Shown: piece by piece, positions 24,025 through 36,173 of the stretch
How the letters are laid out: each line of letters opens with the position of its first letter
Numbering within the stretch: the stretch's first letter is position 1
From: Erythrobacter sp. SG61-1L
GTDB lineage: Bacteria > Pseudomonadota > Alphaproteobacteria > Sphingomonadales > Sphingomonadaceae
DNA: 64,000 nucleotides
Direction: 5' to 3'
NCBI RefSeq assembly: GCF_001305965.1
Contig: NZ_JXQC01000003.1
Span: 1,436,905 to 1,500,904 of the forward strand
Notes under the pieces: model-generated
The model's input: the letters and a program-made list of their open reading frames with translations, nothing else
Database searches by the model: none
Told to the model about the DNA's origin: nothing
Position numbers and translations under genes: made by a program

Positions 24025-25992
24025 GTGACGCTCGGGAGACGACCGATAAAGAAGGTCAAGGAAATCCTTGCACGAACGATCTCCGGCGATGCGCTGGACG
24101 ATCGCGTGCGTCGCAAGCTGGTCACGTCGCTTTACACCCAACCGTCCAGCCTTGCGATCGGCGCCCTGTGCGGTGTCAGCGCGGCTGCCACGGTCGCCTA
24201 TGTCTCGGGCAATCTTCAGATCATCATCGCTGCGCTGCTGCTCACCGCAGTGGCGGTAATGCGCGTCGGAATGGCCGCAAGCCTTGGCCCGGAGACCGAC
24301 CGGCGCGACGCCAGGCTGCTTGAACTGCTCTACGAAGCAGGCGCCTTCAGCTTCGCCTTCATCGTCGGTACCATCGGCGCGCTCACCATCTGGTTCGACC
24401 TTGCGACCAGCATGCAATTGCTGGCCGTAAGCTATGCCATTGCCTATGGCGCGGGCACTTCCACCCGCAATGCCGGCCTGCCGATGATCGCGCTGGGCCA
24501 GATGATTCTCTCGCTCGCGCCGCTGATCGTGGTTGCGGCGATCCGGGCGGAACCGATCTACATCGTCTTTGCCGTCACTACCCTGCTGTTGATCCCGGCC
24601 ATGGCGTCGGTGACTTTCAACATCTTCGATGTGCTGCGCGAATCCGTCGCCGCGGCCGAAACAAGCCAGCGCATGGCCGACAAGATGCGCGATCTTGCCC
24701 GCACCGACGTCGTCACCGGCCTGTCCAACCGCGCCGGTCTCAACCACGAGATGGTCGAGAAACTGATGACCATGCGCGACGATCAGAAGCTGGCGCTGTT
24801 CTGGCTCGATCTCGACAAGTTCAAGGAAGTGAACGACACGCTGGGCCACCCGGTCGGTGACCGCGTGCTGTCCGAAGTGGCCCGCCGCCTGCGCGAAACA
24901 GCGCCTGATGGTGCCACGGTCGCCCGGTTCGGCGGCGACGAATTCATCGTGGTTTGCGAAGTGGACACGCGCTCCGAAAGCGAGCGCCTTGCCAGCAGCC
25001 TGCTCGACGAAATTTCCCGGCCCTATCGCATCGACGGCGAACGTCTGGAAATCGGCACCTCCATGGGCATCGCGCTGATGCCGGACGACGGCAGCGATCT
25101 CGACACTGTGATGCAGAGCGCCGACCTTGCGCTGTATCACGCCAAGGTCAACGGCCGGAACCAGACCAGTTTCTTCGACGCTTCGATGACGCGCGACCTG
25201 ATGCGCCGCAAGGAGATTGAGGCCGAACTGCGCGCCGCCCTGCAGCGCGACGAACTGTCCATCTTCTTCCAGCCGATCGTCGATCTGGAAACCGGACGCA
25301 TCAAGACCTTCGAGGCGCTGGTGCGCTGGTTCCACCCCGAAAAGGGCGAACTGCGCCCCGACGAGTTCATTCCGGTGGCCGAGGAAACCGGCGTCATCAT
25401 CACGCTGGGCAACTGGATCACGGCTCAGGCTGCCAAGGCCTGCGCGCAGTGGCCGGAAGACGTGACCATCGCCGTCAATCTCTCCCCGGTGCAGATCAAG
25501 GCGCCCGGTTCGGCTCTGGGCATTCTCAATGCACTGAAGGAAGCCAAGCTCGATCCATCGCGGCTTGAACTGGAAGTGACCGAAAGCCTGTTCCTGGAAG
25601 ACAACCACCACACTGCCCGCTTCATCGAGAAGCTGGCGGCCGAAGGCGTACGTTTCGCGCTCGACGATTTCGGCACGGGCTATTCCTCGCTCGGCTACAT
25701 CAACAAGTTCCCCTTCAAGAAGATCAAGGTGGACCGCAGCTTCGTTTCCGGCCCCAACGTCGGCCGCAAGAGCGATGCAATCATCCGCGCCGTGGCCGAA
25801 CTCGGATCGCGGCTGGAAATGGACATCGTGGCCGAAGGCCTCGAAACCATCGAACAGGTCCGCGCCGTTCGCGAAGCGGGCTGTACGCTGGGCCAGGGTT
25901 ACTATTTCAGCCGTGCCGTGCCGGATTACCTTGCCGCTACCCTGCTGGCGCAGGAACGCGACAAGGAACCGGCCATCCGTCTGGTCGGCTGA
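24025..25992 (+). CDS. Membrane GGDEF-EAL protein (c-di-GMP turnover)
   Basis: The 655-residue protein has an N-terminal block of about five or six membrane segments (residues 40-200), then a GGDEF domain with intact GGDEF at 303-307 and an EAL domain with EALVRW at 430 and DDFGTGYSS at 547. The other EAL catalytic positions (VNLSPVQ, ELEVTES, IKVDRSF, VAEGLE) are present, so both synthesis and breakdown of cyclic di-GMP are possible. No RxxD product-inhibition site precedes GGDEF. The start is a GTG with GAAGG very close upstream. The N-terminal helices resemble no named sensor that I can identify. Confidence 0.93.
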   Translation: MTLGRRPIKKVKEILARTISGDALDDRVRRKLVTSLYTQPSSLAIGALCGVSAAATVAYVSGNLQIIIAALLLTAVAVMRVGMAASLGPETDRRDARLLELLYEAGAFSFAFIVGTIGALTIWFDLATSMQLLAVSYAIAYGAGTSTRNAGLPMIALGQMILSLAPLIVVAAIRAEPIYIVFAVTTLLLIPAMASVTFNIFDVLRESVAAAETSQRMADKMRDLARTDVVTGLSNRAGLNHEMVEKLMTMRDDQKLALFWLDLDKFKEVNDTLGHPVGDRVLSEVARRLRETAPDGATVARFGGDEFIVVCEVDTRSESERLASSLLDEISRPYRIDGERLEIGTSMGIALMPDDGSDLDTVMQSADLALYHAKVNGRNQTSFFDASMTRDLMRRKEIEAELRAALQRDELSIFFQPIVDLETGRIKTFEALVRWFHPEKGELRPDEFIPVAEETGVIITLGNWITAQAAKACAQWPEDVTIAVNLSPVQIKAPGSALGILNALKEAKLDPSRLELEVTESLFLEDNHHTARFIEKLAAEGVRFALDDFGTGYSSLGYINKFPFKKIKVDRSFVSGPNVGRKSDAIIRAVAELGSRLEMDIVAEGLETIEQVRAVREAGCTLGQGYYFSRAVPDYLAATLLAQERDKEPAIRLVG

Positions 25993-27345
<1,353 letters not shown>

Positions 27346-27352
27346 TCCTGCC

Positions 27353-27967
27353 TTGATCCTCGCCGCAGCCCTTCTCCCCCTCGCAGTGGCCGCAGCGAGT
27401 GAGGACCTCGCGGAGCCGGAACCCTATCCGGCTCGCGAGGTTCTGGCCGCCTTCGCCACGGCCTGCTCCGGGATAGAGGAAATTCCCGTTGCCCAGGCAT
27501 CCGTGCAGGCTGCCGGGTGGGAACATTACTCCCCCGCTGCCGACAGCGCGATTGCCCGCATCGTCGCCTCCGGTGAAGAGCTGATGGCGAAGGAAGACCC
27601 CACCGTGCAGATTCTGGATGGCGGCATCTGGCGCAAGTCGGTTGCCGGACGCGAATTGTTCACGGTGATTTCCGGCGTGGAACTGGAAGGGGTCGTCTCG
27701 CATGGCTGCCGCGTCTACGATCTTTCCGCCCCCGCCGCACTTCCGCTGGAAGAACTGCGCGACTGGGCGGTGCGCGATCCGGCGGAACGGCCCAACGGCA
27801 TTCCCGGCGGCAGCAAGTTCGTCTGGAATCCGGGGCTGAAGCCGGGCCACATGGAAATGGAAATCAGCTTCGTGCCCCAGGGCACGGTGCTTCCCGAACC
27901 CCTTGCCGGCATCCCCTTGTCCGGCATCGTTTTCACTGCCTCCTCGGTGGAGTTTACCGATCTATGA
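27353..27967 (+). CDS. Secreted protein of unknown function in the TCA run
   Basis: The 204-residue protein starts best at a TTG at 27353, which gives a signal peptide ([15 protein letters not shown]). An upstream frame reaching into mdh is in phase but lacks any signal. The mature part holds [21 protein letters not shown] and [15 protein letters not shown] and has no motif that I recognise. Its stop overlaps the sucD ATG by four bases (ATGA), tying a periplasmic protein to TCA enzymes. In many alphaproteobacteria this place is held by sucC, which is missing here. Confidence 0.7.
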   Translation: MILAAALLPLAVAAASEDLAEPEPYPAREVLAAFATACSGIEEIPVAQASVQAAGWEHYSPAADSAIARIVASGEELMAKEDPTVQILDGGIWRKSVAGRELFTVISGVELEGVVSHGCRVYDLSAPAALPLEELRDWAVRDPAERPNGIPGGSKFVWNPGLKPGHMEMEISFVPQGTVLPEPLAGIPLSGIVFTASSVEFTDL

Positions 27968-28854
27968 GCATTCTCATCAACAAGGACACCAAGGTCATCA
28001 CTCAGGGGATGACCGGCGCGACGGGCACGTTCCACACGGAACAGGCCGTGGCCTACGGCACCCAGATGGTCGCAGGCGTGACCCCCGGCAAGGGCGGCAC
28101 CAGCCATATCGGTATCCCCGTTTATGACACTGTGGCCGAAGCGAAGCACGCCACCGGCGCGACCGCTTCCGTGATCTATGTTCCGCCGCCGTTCGCAGCG
28201 GATTCGATCCTTGAAGCCATCGACGCCCAGATCGAACTGATCGTGGCCATCACCGAAGGCATCCCCGTGCTGGACATGGTGCGCGTGAAGCGCGCCCTTT
28301 CCGGCAGCAACAGCCGCCTGATCGGCCCGAACTGCCCCGGCGTGCTGACGCCCAACGAATGCAAGATCGGCATCATGCCCGGCTCCATCTTCAAGAAGGG
28401 CTCGGTCGGCGTCGTCAGCCGTTCGGGCACTCTCACCTATGAAGCCGTGCACCAGACCACCATGGCAGGCCTTGGCCAGACCACTGCGGTCGGCATTGGC
28501 GGCGACCCGGTGAACGGCACCAACTTCATCGACGTGCTGGAACTGTTCCTGGCCGACGATGAAACCAAGTCGATCATCATGATCGGCGAAATCGGCGGCA
28601 GTGCCGAAGAAGAAGCCGCGCAGTTCCTGAAGGACGAGGCGAAGAAGGGCCGCAAGAAGCCGATGGTTGGCTTCATCGCCGGCCGCACGGCCCCTCCGGG
28701 CCGCCGCATGGGCCATGCCGGCGCTATCGTGTCGGGCGGCCAGGGCGGCGCGGAAGACAAGATCGCCGCGATGGAAGAAGCGGGCATCCGCGTCTCCCCC
28801 TCGCCCAGCGAACTTGGCACCACGCTGGCCGATCTTCTCAAGGAACTGGCGTAA
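27964..28854 (+). CDS. sucD: Succinyl-CoA ligase alpha subunit
   Basis: SucD forms succinyl-CoA synthetase with SucC and carries the phosphorylated histidine. The 296-residue protein has the CoA-binding start [40 protein letters not shown] and the active-site segment [14 protein letters not shown]. The beta-subunit gene sucC is not next to it, so the partner must be encoded elsewhere. Translation is coupled to the preceding secreted protein by an ATGA overlap. A strong hairpin follows before sucA. Confidence 0.97.
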   Translation: MSILINKDTKVITQGMTGATGTFHTEQAVAYGTQMVAGVTPGKGGTSHIGIPVYDTVAEAKHATGATASVIYVPPPFAADSILEAIDAQIELIVAITEGIPVLDMVRVKRALSGSNSRLIGPNCPGVLTPNECKIGIMPGSIFKKGSVGVVSRSGTLTYEAVHQTTMAGLGQTTAVGIGGDPVNGTNFIDVLELFLADDETKSIIMIGEIGGSAEEEAAQFLKDEAKKGRKKPMVGFIAGRTAPPGRRMGHAGAIVSGGQGGAEDKIAAMEEAGIRVSPSPSELGTTLADLLKELA

Positions 28855-28860
28855 TCCCTC

Positions 28861-28880
28861 GCCCCCGCTCCGGCGGGGGC
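28861..28880 (+). other. Intercistronic hairpin sucD-sucA
   Basis: GCCCCCGC-TCCG-GCGGGGGC is a perfect eight-pair stem with a four-base loop seven bases after the sucD stop codon. No T run follows, so it is more likely an RNA-processing or stabilising hairpin than a terminator. Its GGGGG may also serve as ribosome site for a GTG start of sucA at 28889. Confidence 0.7.
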
Positions 28881-28897
28881 AAATCACGGTGAACCCC

Positions 28898-31729
28898 ATG
28901 GGTAACGAACTGCACGATTTCCCGCTCGATACCGGCTCCGAAGGGCCGCAACCCGGCCCCAGCTGGCAGAACCCCCGCTGGCCGCTGAGCGATGTGGCCA
29001 GCGAGGACGACCTGACGCAGGCGCTCGACCCCTTCGCGATGAAGGAAGTGGTCAAGCAGTCTGCCGAAAAGGCCGGACTGAAGCTGGACGAACGGGCAAT
29101 CGAACAGGCCGCTGCGGATTCCATCCGCGCCATGATGCTTGTGCGCACCTATCGCGTGCGCGGGCACCTCGCCGCCGATCTCGACCCGCTGGGCCTGCAC
29201 CAGCGGGAGCTTCCGGCCGACCTGACGCCCGAATATCACGGCTTTTCCGGCGCCGCGCTGGACCGGCCCGTCTATATGGGCGGCAATCTCGGCCTCGAAT
29301 GGGCAACCGTGCGCGAGATCGTCGATATTCTGCGCGCCAATTATTGCGGCCATGTCGGCCTTGAATACATGCACATCACCGATCTGGAGGAACGCCGCTT
29401 CCTCCAGCAGCGCATGGAAGGCGCAGGCAAGGAAATCGAGTTCACCGAAAACGGCAAGAAGGCCATTCTGGCTGCCGTGATCCGTGGCGAGGAATATGAA
29501 AAGTTCCTCGGCAAGAAATATGTCGGCACCAAGCGCTTCGGCCTGGATGGCGGCGAGAGCATGATCCCGGCGCTGGAAGCCGTGATCAAATATGGCGGCG
29601 CGCTGGGCGTGCGCGAGATCGTTTACGGCATGGCCCATCGCGGCCGCCTGAACGTGCTCGCCAATGTGATGGCCAAGCCCTATCGCGTGATCTTCCACGA
29701 ATTCTCCGGCGGCAGCGCCAATCCGGAAGACGTGGGCGGTTCGGGTGACGTGAAATATCACCTCGGCACCAGCACCGACCGCGAGTTCGACGGGATCAAG
29801 GTTCACATGAGCCTGGTGCCCAACCCCAGCCACCTCGAAACGGTGGACCCGGTGGTACTGGGCAAGGTCCGTGCGCAGCAGGCCTTCCGCGAGGATCTGG
29901 ACAAGCACGAGCAGGTTCTGCCCGTGCTGATCCACGGTGACGCGGCCTTTGCCGGCCAGGGTATCGTGTGGGAATGCTTCGGCCTTTCCGGCGTGCGCGG
30001 CTACAGCACCGGCGGTTGCATCCACTTCGTGATCAACAACCAGATCGGCTTCACCACCAGCCCGAAATTCGCGCGCAATTCGCCCTACCCGTCCGACGTG
30101 GCCAAGGGCGTCCAGGCACCGATCCTGCATGTGAACGGCGACGATCCGGAAGCCGTGACTTTCGCCTGCAAGCTGGCAGTGGAATATCGCCACACCTTCA
30201 AGCGCGACATCGTGATCGACATGTGGTGCTATCGCCGCTTCGGCCACAATGAAGGCGACGAGCCCAGCTTCACCCAGCCGCTGATGTATTCCAAGATCCG
30301 CCAGCACCCCCGTGTCAGCGAGATCTACGCCGAGCGGCTGATCGAAGAAAACGTGATCGACAGGAACTGGGCCGGGGAAACCGCGTCTCACTTCATCGCC
30401 GTGCTCGATCAGGAATTCGAAGCGGGCAAGGGTTACAAGCCCAATGAGGCGGACTGGTTCGCCGGGCGCTGGAGCGGGCTGAACAAGCCCGCCGATCCGG
30501 AAACCGCGCGCCGCAATATCAATACCGCGATCGAACCCAAGCTGTTCGAAAGCTTGGGCCGCACGCTCAGCACCGTTCCTGCGGATCTTGAAATCCACAA
30601 GACGCTGTCGCGCGTGATCGACGCCAAGCGCGAGATGTTCGAAAGCGGCAAGGGCTTCGACTGGGCAACGGCGGAAGCCCTCGCCTTCGGCAGCCTGATG
30701 ATGGAAGGCTTCGGCATCCGCCTGTCCGGGCAGGATTCCAGCCGCGGCACTTTCAGCCAGCGCCATGCGACCTGGATCGACCAGCGCGACGAGCGCAAGT
30801 ATCTCCCGCTCTGCGAACTGCCGCACGGCAAGTTCGAAGTCTATGACAGCCCGCTGTCCGAATATGGCGTGCTGGGCTTCGAATATGGCTTTGCCAGCGC
30901 TGATCCGAAGACTCTGGTGCTGTGGGAAGCGCAGTTCGGCGACTTCGCCAATGGCGCGCAGATCATCATCGACCAGTATATCGCCGCTTCCGAAGCCAAG
31001 TGGCTGCGCGCCAACGGCCTCGTGATGCTGCTGCCGCATGGCTATGAAGGACAGGGCCCGGAACACAGCTCCGCCCGTCTGGAACGCTTCCTGCAGCTTT
31101 GCGCGGGCGACAATCTGCAGGTGTGCAACATCACCGTTCCGGCAAACTACTTCCACGTGCTGCGCCGGCAGATGCTGCGTCCGTTCCGCAAGCCGCTGAT
31201 CATCATGTCGCCCAAGTCGTTGCTGCGCCATCCCATGGCGAAGTCGCAGGCGAGCGAGTTCACCGGCGAAGGCCACTTCATGCGCATCGTTTCGGACATC
31301 AAGCCGATCGAGGACAGCAAGGTCCGCCGTCTGGTGCTCTGTTCGGGCAAGGTCGCCTATGACCTGATCGAAACGCGCGACAAGGAAGGGTTGGACGACG
31401 TTTCCATCGTCCGCATCGAGCAGCTCTATCCCTTCCCCGGCGAGCCGCTGGCCGCACGCCTTTCGCGGATGAGCAATCTCGAGGAAGTGGTCTGGTGCCA
31501 GGAAGAGCCGCGCAACAACGGCGCCTGGTTCTTCGTGGAAAGCCAGATCGAAAACGCGCTGACCGCGTCGGGCAAGGCAGGCATGCGTGCCTGCTATGCG
31601 GGCCGCGATCCGGCCGCCTCGCCCGCCACGGGCCTCGCCTCCAAGCACAAGGAACAGCAGGAGGCGCTGGTCGCCGCTGCGCTGGGCCTCGACCATTCCG
31701 CCCCCGCCGCCACGGCGAAGGGCAAGTAA
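28898..31729 (+). CDS. sucA: 2-oxoglutarate dehydrogenase E1
   Basis: SucA is the thiamine-diphosphate dehydrogenase of the 2-oxoglutarate dehydrogenase complex. From this ATG it has 943 residues, the family size. Visible marks are the N-terminal LPxY-like [13 protein letters not shown] region, [10 protein letters not shown], the cofactor-binding [10 protein letters not shown] (about residue 346) with [10 protein letters not shown], and near the end [23 protein letters not shown] three codons earlier (28889) is an alternative start. It is followed after 26 bases by sucB. Confidence 0.98.
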   Translation: MGNELHDFPLDTGSEGPQPGPSWQNPRWPLSDVASEDDLTQALDPFAMKEVVKQSAEKAGLKLDERAIEQAAADSIRAMMLVRTYRVRGHLAADLDPLGLHQRELPADLTPEYHGFSGAALDRPVYMGGNLGLEWATVREIVDILRANYCGHVGLEYMHITDLEERRFLQQRMEGAGKEIEFTENGKKAILAAVIRGEEYEKFLGKKYVGTKRFGLDGGESMIPALEAVIKYGGALGVREIVYGMAHRGRLNVLANVMAKPYRVIFHEFSGGSANPEDVGGSGDVKYHLGTSTDREFDGIKVHMSLVPNPSHLETVDPVVLGKVRAQQAFREDLDKHEQVLPVLIHGDAAFAGQGIVWECFGLSGVRGYSTGGCIHFVINNQIGFTTSPKFARNSPYPSDVAKGVQAPILHVNGDDPEAVTFACKLAVEYRHTFKRDIVIDMWCYRRFGHNEGDEPSFTQPLMYSKIRQHPRVSEIYAERLIEENVIDRNWAGETASHFIAVLDQEFEAGKGYKPNEADWFAGRWSGLNKPADPETARRNINTAIEPKLFESLGRTLSTVPADLEIHKTLSRVIDAKREMFESGKGFDWATAEALAFGSLMMEGFGIRLSGQDSSRGTFSQRHATWIDQRDERKYLPLCELPHGKFEVYDSPLSEYGVLGFEYGFASADPKTLVLWEAQFGDFANGAQIIIDQYIAASEAKWLRANGLVMLLPHGYEGQGPEHSSARLERFLQLCAGDNLQVCNITVPANYFHVLRRQMLRPFRKPLIIMSPKSLLRHPMAKSQASEFTGEGHFMRIVSDIKPIEDSKVRRLVLCSGKVAYDLIETRDKEGLDDVSIVRIEQLYPFPGEPLAARLSRMSNLEEVVWCQEEPRNNGAWFFVESQIENALTASGKAGMRACYAGRDPAASPATGLASKHKEQQEALVAAALGLDHSAPAATAKGK

Positions 31730-31755
31730 GCCTGACCCCACAGGGAAGAACGACC

Positions 31756-32979
31756 ATGACCATCGAAGTCAAAGTCCCCGCGCTCGGCGAATCCGTCACC
31801 GAAGCCACCGTTGGCGAATGGCTGAAGAAGCCCGGCGAAGCCGTGAAGGCGGATGAGCCCATTGCCAGCCTCGAGACCGACAAGGTCGCCGTGGAAGTGC
31901 CCAGCCCCGTTGCGGGCGTGATGGGCGAGTACAAGGTTGCGCTCGGCGATACGGTGGAAGTCGGTGCGGTCCTCGCGCTGGTGGAAGAAGGCGCGGTTGC
32001 AGCCTCCTCTCCGGCACCTGCCGCACAGCCCGCCCCTGCCCCGGCAATTCCCGCTGCCGCCGCGCCCGAACCGGTCGAAGCCGATGGCCTGACCCTGTCC
32101 CCGGCCGTGCGCCGCGCGGTTCTGGAACATGGCATCGATCCCTCGACCGTGAAGGGCACGGGCAAGGATGGCCGCCTGACCAAGGAAGACGTGCTCGCCG
32201 CGGCCAAGGCCAAGGACGCAGCCCCCGTCGCCGCCAGCCCGGCCGCTGCCGCTGCACCTGTCGCCGCGGCTTCGGGCGAACGCCGGGTGGAACGCGTGAA
32301 GATGACGCGCCTGCGCCAGACCATCGCCAAGCGCCTGAAGAGCGCGCAGGACAATGCCGCGCTTCTCACCACCTTCAACGATGTCGACATGTCGGCGGTC
32401 ATCGAAGCGCGCGAGAAGTACAAGGACGTGTTCGCCAAGAAGCATGGCGTGAAGCTCGGCTTCATGAGCTTCTTCTCCAAGGCATCGGTACTGGCGCTGA
32501 AGTCGATCCCGAGCGTGAACGCTCAGATCGAGGGCGATGAGATCGTCTATTTCGACTATGTCGACATCTCGATCGCCGTCTCTGCCCCCAACGGCCTCGT
32601 CGTGCCGGTGGTGCGCGATGTCGATCAGCTCAGCTTCGCGGGCATCGAGAAGGCAATCGCCGAATATGGCGCCAAGGCCAAGGACGGCACGCTGACCATG
32701 GAAGACATGAAGGGCGGCACCTTCACCATCTCCAACGGCGGTGTGTTCGGCGGCCTGATGAGCACCCCGATCATCAACCCGCCGCAGTCGGCCGTGCTCG
32801 GCCTGCACCGCATCGAAGATCGCCCGGTCGTGCGCAATGGCGAGATCGTGATCCGCCCGATGATGTATATCGCGCTGTCCTACGACCACCGCATCATCGA
32901 CGGCCGCGAAGCCGTAACCGCGCTCAAGATCATCAAGGAAGCGATCGAAGACCCGACCCGCCTGCTTATCGATCTGTAA
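31756..32979 (+). CDS. sucB: Dihydrolipoyl succinyltransferase E2
   Basis: SucB is the lipoylated core of the 2-oxoglutarate dehydrogenase complex. The 407-residue protein has one lipoyl domain with Lys43 in [10 protein letters not shown], an Ala/Pro linker, a peripheral-subunit-binding domain (about 113-145, [19 protein letters not shown]) and a second Ala/Pro linker. The catalytic domain ends with [12 protein letters not shown] (His378, Asp382). The start is the ATG with GGGAAG upstream. Between it and lpd lie a palindromic repeat, a GIY-YIG gene and a second repeat pair. Confidence 0.98.
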   Translation: MTIEVKVPALGESVTEATVGEWLKKPGEAVKADEPIASLETDKVAVEVPSPVAGVMGEYKVALGDTVEVGAVLALVEEGAVAASSPAPAAQPAPAPAIPAAAAPEPVEADGLTLSPAVRRAVLEHGIDPSTVKGTGKDGRLTKEDVLAAAKAKDAAPVAASPAAAAAPVAAASGERRVERVKMTRLRQTIAKRLKSAQDNAALLTTFNDVDMSAVIEAREKYKDVFAKKHGVKLGFMSFFSKASVLALKSIPSVNAQIEGDEIVYFDYVDISIAVSAPNGLVVPVVRDVDQLSFAGIEKAIAEYGAKAKDGTLTMEDMKGGTFTISNGGVFGGLMSTPIINPPQSAVLGLHRIEDRPVVRNGEIVIRPMMYIALSYDHRIIDGREAVTALKIIKEAIEDPTRLLIDL

Positions 32980-32982
32980 TTG

Positions 32983-33009
32983 TGTGAGCTCCTGCGTAAG
33001 CAGGAGTCC
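32983..33009. repeat. CTCCTGC palindrome upstream of GIY-YIG gene
   Basis: TGTGAGCTCCTGCGTAAGCA with GGAGTCC following belongs to the same family as the pair at 19106-19170. It begins four bases after the sucB stop and its AGGAG (33002-33006) is the only ribosome site for the GIY-YIG start at 33017. Confidence 0.85.
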
Positions 33010-33016
33010 ATACCCG

Positions 33017-33307
33017 ATGGAGGAAGGTTGGCTCTACATCGTCTGCAACAAACGAAACGGGACGCTCTATCTCGGTGTGACCAGCCATTTGCAGCAACGC
33101 ATCTGGCAACACCGCGAAGGGCTAATCGAAGGTTTCAGCAAAAAATACGGATGCAGCCGCCTTGTATGGACGCAACATTTTTCCAATCTTCACGATGCAA
33201 GGCAGCGTGAGTGGCAAATGAAGAAATGGAAGCGAGCCTGGAAGATCGAACTCATTGAGAAAGATAATCCCGGCTGGCGTGACCTTTGGGACGATTTGAA
33301 CAGGTGA
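33017..33307 (+). CDS. Small GIY-YIG nuclease-family protein
   Basis: The 96-residue protein is a single GIY-YIG domain of the small stand-alone type: GWLYIVCNKRNGTLYLGVTS at the start (the Y-I and Y-L-G versions of the two motif halves) and LQQRIWQHREGLIEGFSKKY. The catalytic Arg in the QQRIWQH segment is present, as is a later Glu in RQREWQMKKWKR. It lies inside the sucB-lpd interval. Its ribosome site comes from the palindromic repeat before it and its TGA stop is the first part of the repeat after it. This points to a mobile or repeat-linked gene rather than an operon member. A GTG inside the repeat (32984) is a possible longer start. Confidence 0.88.
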   Translation: MEEGWLYIVCNKRNGTLYLGVTSHLQQRIWQHREGLIEGFSKKYGCSRLVWTQHFSNLHDARQREWQMKKWKRAWKIELIEKDNPGWRDLWDDLNR

Positions 33308-33374
33308 ACTCCTGCCAAGGCAGGAGCCCGGACGACGCCGCAGAACAGGTTCCTGCTTTCGCAGGAACTCACAG
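33303..33374. repeat. Head-to-head CTCCTGC palindrome pair after GIY-YIG gene
   Basis: GGTGAACTCCTGCCAAGGCA onward (33303-33329) and the mirror copy at 33348-33374 repeat the architecture of 19106-19170, with a slightly longer spacer. The stop codon of the GIY-YIG gene lies in the first copy and the lpd start follows 22 bases after the second. A terminator-like effect between sucB and lpd is possible. Confidence 0.85.
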
Positions 33375-33395
33375 CAGTTGGCGATGGAGCGACGA

Positions 33396-34796
33396 ATGGC
33401 TGATTACGATTACGATGTCCTCATCATCGGCGCCGGTCCCGGCGGTTATGTCGCGGCGATCCGCGCGGCGCAGCTGGGGCTGAAGACGGCCTGCGTGGAA
33501 AGCCGTGAGACGCTGGGCGGCACCTGCCTCAACGTCGGCTGCATTCCCTCCAAGGCGCTCCTCCACGGTTCGGAACTGTTCGAGGAAGCCGCCCACGGCG
33601 CGCTCGCCAAGTTCGGTATCAAGACCGGCAAGGTGGAAATCGATCTGGCCACCCTGCTGGGCGAGAAGGATACGGCGGTCAAAGGCCTGACCGGCGGCAT
33701 CGAATATCTGTTCAAGAAGAACAAGGTCGATTGGCTCAAAGGCTTCGGCAGCTTCAAGGACGCGCGCACCGTCGAAGTCGAAGGCAAGGCCTACACTGCA
33801 AAGAACGTGGTCATCGCCACCGGCTCCTCCGTCACGCCCCTGCCCAATGTCGAAGTCGACAATGACAAGGGCGTGATCGTCGATTCTACGGGCGCGCTCG
33901 CCCTGCCCAAGGTGCCGGAACATCTGGTGGTGATCGGCGGCGGTGTGATCGGGCTGGAACTCGGCTCGGTCTGGCGGCGCCTGGGTGCCAAGGTCACCGT
34001 GGTCGAATTCCTCGACCAGATCCTGCCCGGCATGGACGGCGAAGTGCGCAAGGAAGCGCAGAAGCTGTTCGCCAAGCAGGGCATCGAATTCAAGCTCGGC
34101 ACCAAGGTCACCGGCGCCACCGTGAAGGGCAAGAAGGCCACGCTGACGTTAGAACCCGCCGCTGGCGGCACTGCCGAAACGCTGGAAGCCGATTGCGTGC
34201 TGGTGGCCATCGGCCGCAAGCCCAATACGGACGGGCTGAACCTCGAAGCCATCGGGCTGGAACTGAACAAGCGCGGCCAGATCGAGACCGATCACAGCTT
34301 CCGCACTGCTGTGGATGGCGTGTGGGCCGTGGGCGATGTGATCCCCGGCCCGATGCTGGCGCACAAGGCCGAGGATGAAGGCATTGCCGTGGCGGAGTTC
34401 ATCGCCGGGCAGATCGGCATCGTGAACCACGATGTGATCCCCAGCGTGGTCTACACCATGCCGGAAATCGCGGGCGTTGGCCTGACCGAGGAAGCCGCCA
34501 AGGAACGCGGCGAAGTAAAGGTCGGCAAGTTCCCGATGGTGGCCAACAGCCGCGCCAAGACCAATCGCGATACAGACGGCTTCGTGAAGGTGATCGCCGA
34601 CGCCAAGACCGACCGCGTGCTGGGCGTGTGGATCGTGGCCAGCGTGGCCGGCACGATGATCGCCGAAGCCGCTCTCGCCATGGAATTCGGCGCGCTGAGC
34701 GAGGATATTGCCTATACCTGCCATGCGCATCCGACCCATTCGGAAGCGCTGAAGGAAGCGGCGATGGCAGTGATGGGCAAGCCTATCCACATTTGA
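33396..34796 (+). CDS. lpd: Dihydrolipoyl dehydrogenase E3
   Basis: This flavoprotein re-oxidises the lipoyl groups of the 2-oxoglutarate dehydrogenase complex and of related complexes. The 466-residue protein has FAD-binding GAGPGG at 12-17, the redox pair Cys44/Cys49 in GGTCLNVGCIP, the NAD-binding GGGVIGLELG and the C-terminal HAHPTHSEA with the active-site His. The ATG is preceded by GGAG. A start six codons earlier is possible but poorly served. Expression may depend on read-through past the repeat pair or on a promoter within 33308-33395. Confidence 0.98.
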   Translation: MADYDYDVLIIGAGPGGYVAAIRAAQLGLKTACVESRETLGGTCLNVGCIPSKALLHGSELFEEAAHGALAKFGIKTGKVEIDLATLLGEKDTAVKGLTGGIEYLFKKNKVDWLKGFGSFKDARTVEVEGKAYTAKNVVIATGSSVTPLPNVEVDNDKGVIVDSTGALALPKVPEHLVVIGGGVIGLELGSVWRRLGAKVTVVEFLDQILPGMDGEVRKEAQKLFAKQGIEFKLGTKVTGATVKGKKATLTLEPAAGGTAETLEADCVLVAIGRKPNTDGLNLEAIGLELNKRGQIETDHSFRTAVDGVWAVGDVIPGPMLAHKAEDEGIAVAEFIAGQIGIVNHDVIPSVVYTMPEIAGVGLTEEAAKERGEVKVGKFPMVANSRAKTNRDTDGFVKVIADAKTDRVLGVWIVASVAGTMIAEAALAMEFGALSEDIAYTCHAHPTHSEALKEAAMAVMGKPIHI

Positions 34797-34820
34797 GCTG
34801 GCTGGGGCTATCCTGCGCCG

Positions 34821-36173
34821 ATGAGGAACCTGATTGCATGGCCTTTGGGCCTGTCGCTTGCCTGCGCGCTCGCCACACCGGCCTGGGCGACCAGTCCTGA
34901 CCTTCCGGCGGCGCAGGCGCAGCTCGAAGCCATTCTGGACAAGGCCTATCCAGCGCTGGAGGCGCAATATCGGGATGTGCACGAGCATCCCGAACTGAGC
35001 ATGCAGGAAACCCGCACCGCAGCCCTGCTGGCGGGAAAGCTGCGCGCGGCCGGGTTCAGCGTAACGGAAAAGGTCGGCGGAACCGGCGTCGTCGGCATCC
35101 TGCGCAATGGCGATGGGCCGACGATCCTCGTCCGCACGGAAATGGACGCCCTCCCCATGGAGGAGAAGACCGGCCTTCCCTATGCCAGCCGCGTGCGCCA
35201 ACAGCGCGACGGGGCGGAGAGCTTCGTAGCGCACAGCTGCGGCCATGATCTTCACATGGCGTGGTGGGCAGGTGCGGCTCTGGCGCTGAGCCAGATGAAG
35301 AACGAATGGCACGGCACGCTGATGTTCATCGCCCAGCCCGCCGAAGAGAGTCTGGGCGGCGCGCGGGCCATGCTGGATGACGAATTGTTCCAGCGCTTCG
35401 GCAAGCCCGATTTCGGCTTCGCCGCCCATGTCAGCAATTTGCCTGCTGGCACTGTCCAGATCAGGCCCGGCGCAGCGGGCGCCGCCTCCGACAGTTACGA
35501 GATCACCTTCCACGGGCGCGGCGGCCACGGCTCCATGCCCAGCGCCACGATCGACCCGATCACCATGGCCGCCCATTTCGTGACCGACGCGCAGACGGTG
35601 ATCAGCCGCGAGAAGGACGCAGCAGCCTTCGGCGTGCTGACGGTAGGTGCCTTTCAGGCGGGCACAGTGGCCAATATCATTCCCGACAGCGCGCTGCTGA
35701 AGGTCAATCTGCGTTCCAACAGCGCGGATGTGCGGGCCTTGCTGCAGAATGGCGTGGTCCGCACGGCCAAGGCCAGCGCCATGATGGCCCGCGCACCGGA
35801 ACCGACGATCACTTATCTTGGGGGAACTGCCGCGCTGATCAATGACGGCAGCATGGCCAGGCAAGCCCTGGCACTGCTTCAGCCCCTCTATGGCGACAGC
35901 ATTCAGTTCGTCCCGCCCGACGCGCCGCCCGTTTCGGCAAGCGAGGATTATTCGGAATTCGTTTCCGCAGGCGTGCCGTCGCTGTTCTTCGGCATTGGCG
36001 GTTATTCGCCAGAGGCCATCGCCGCGGCAAAGGCCAAGGGCGAGCCCGTGCCCGTCAACCATTCGCCCTTTTTCGCGCCCGTGCCCGATCCCACCATCCG
36101 CGCCGGCGTGCGTGCGCTGGTGATGTCAGTCGTCGGCGGCGTCCATCCAGAAAGCGAAACTTCCCCGAAATGA
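34821..36173 (+). CDS. Secreted M20-family amidohydrolase
   Basis: The 450-residue protein has a signal peptide (cleavage after PAWA, about residue 23) and the M20D amidohydrolase pattern: [39 protein letters not shown] and GRGGHGSMP. It should be a zinc hydrolase acting on N-acyl amino acids or peptides in the periplasm. It follows lpd by 24 bases and its stop overlaps the next start (ATGA), so it opens a tightly packed run with the VOC protein. The substrate cannot be deduced. Confidence 0.92.
   Translation: MRNLIAWPLGLSLACALATPAWATSPDLPAAQAQLEAILDKAYPALEAQYRDVHEHPELSMQETRTAALLAGKLRAAGFSVTEKVGGTGVVGILRNGDGPTILVRTEMDALPMEEKTGLPYASRVRQQRDGAESFVAHSCGHDLHMAWWAGAALALSQMKNEWHGTLMFIAQPAEESLGGARAMLDDELFQRFGKPDFGFAAHVSNLPAGTVQIRPGAAGAASDSYEITFHGRGGHGSMPSATIDPITMAAHFVTDAQTVISREKDAAAFGVLTVGAFQAGTVANIIPDSALLKVNLRSNSADVRALLQNGVVRTAKASAMMARAPEPTITYLGGTAALINDGSMARQALALLQPLYGDSIQFVPPDAPPVSASEDYSEFVSAGVPSLFFGIGGYSPEAIAAAKAKGEPVPVNHSPFFAPVPDPTIRAGVRALVMSVVGGVHPESETSPK

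Noticed and set aside
28838-31741. 967-codon minus-strand frame opposite sucA
   Set aside because: It is an antisense shadow with no recognisable domain.
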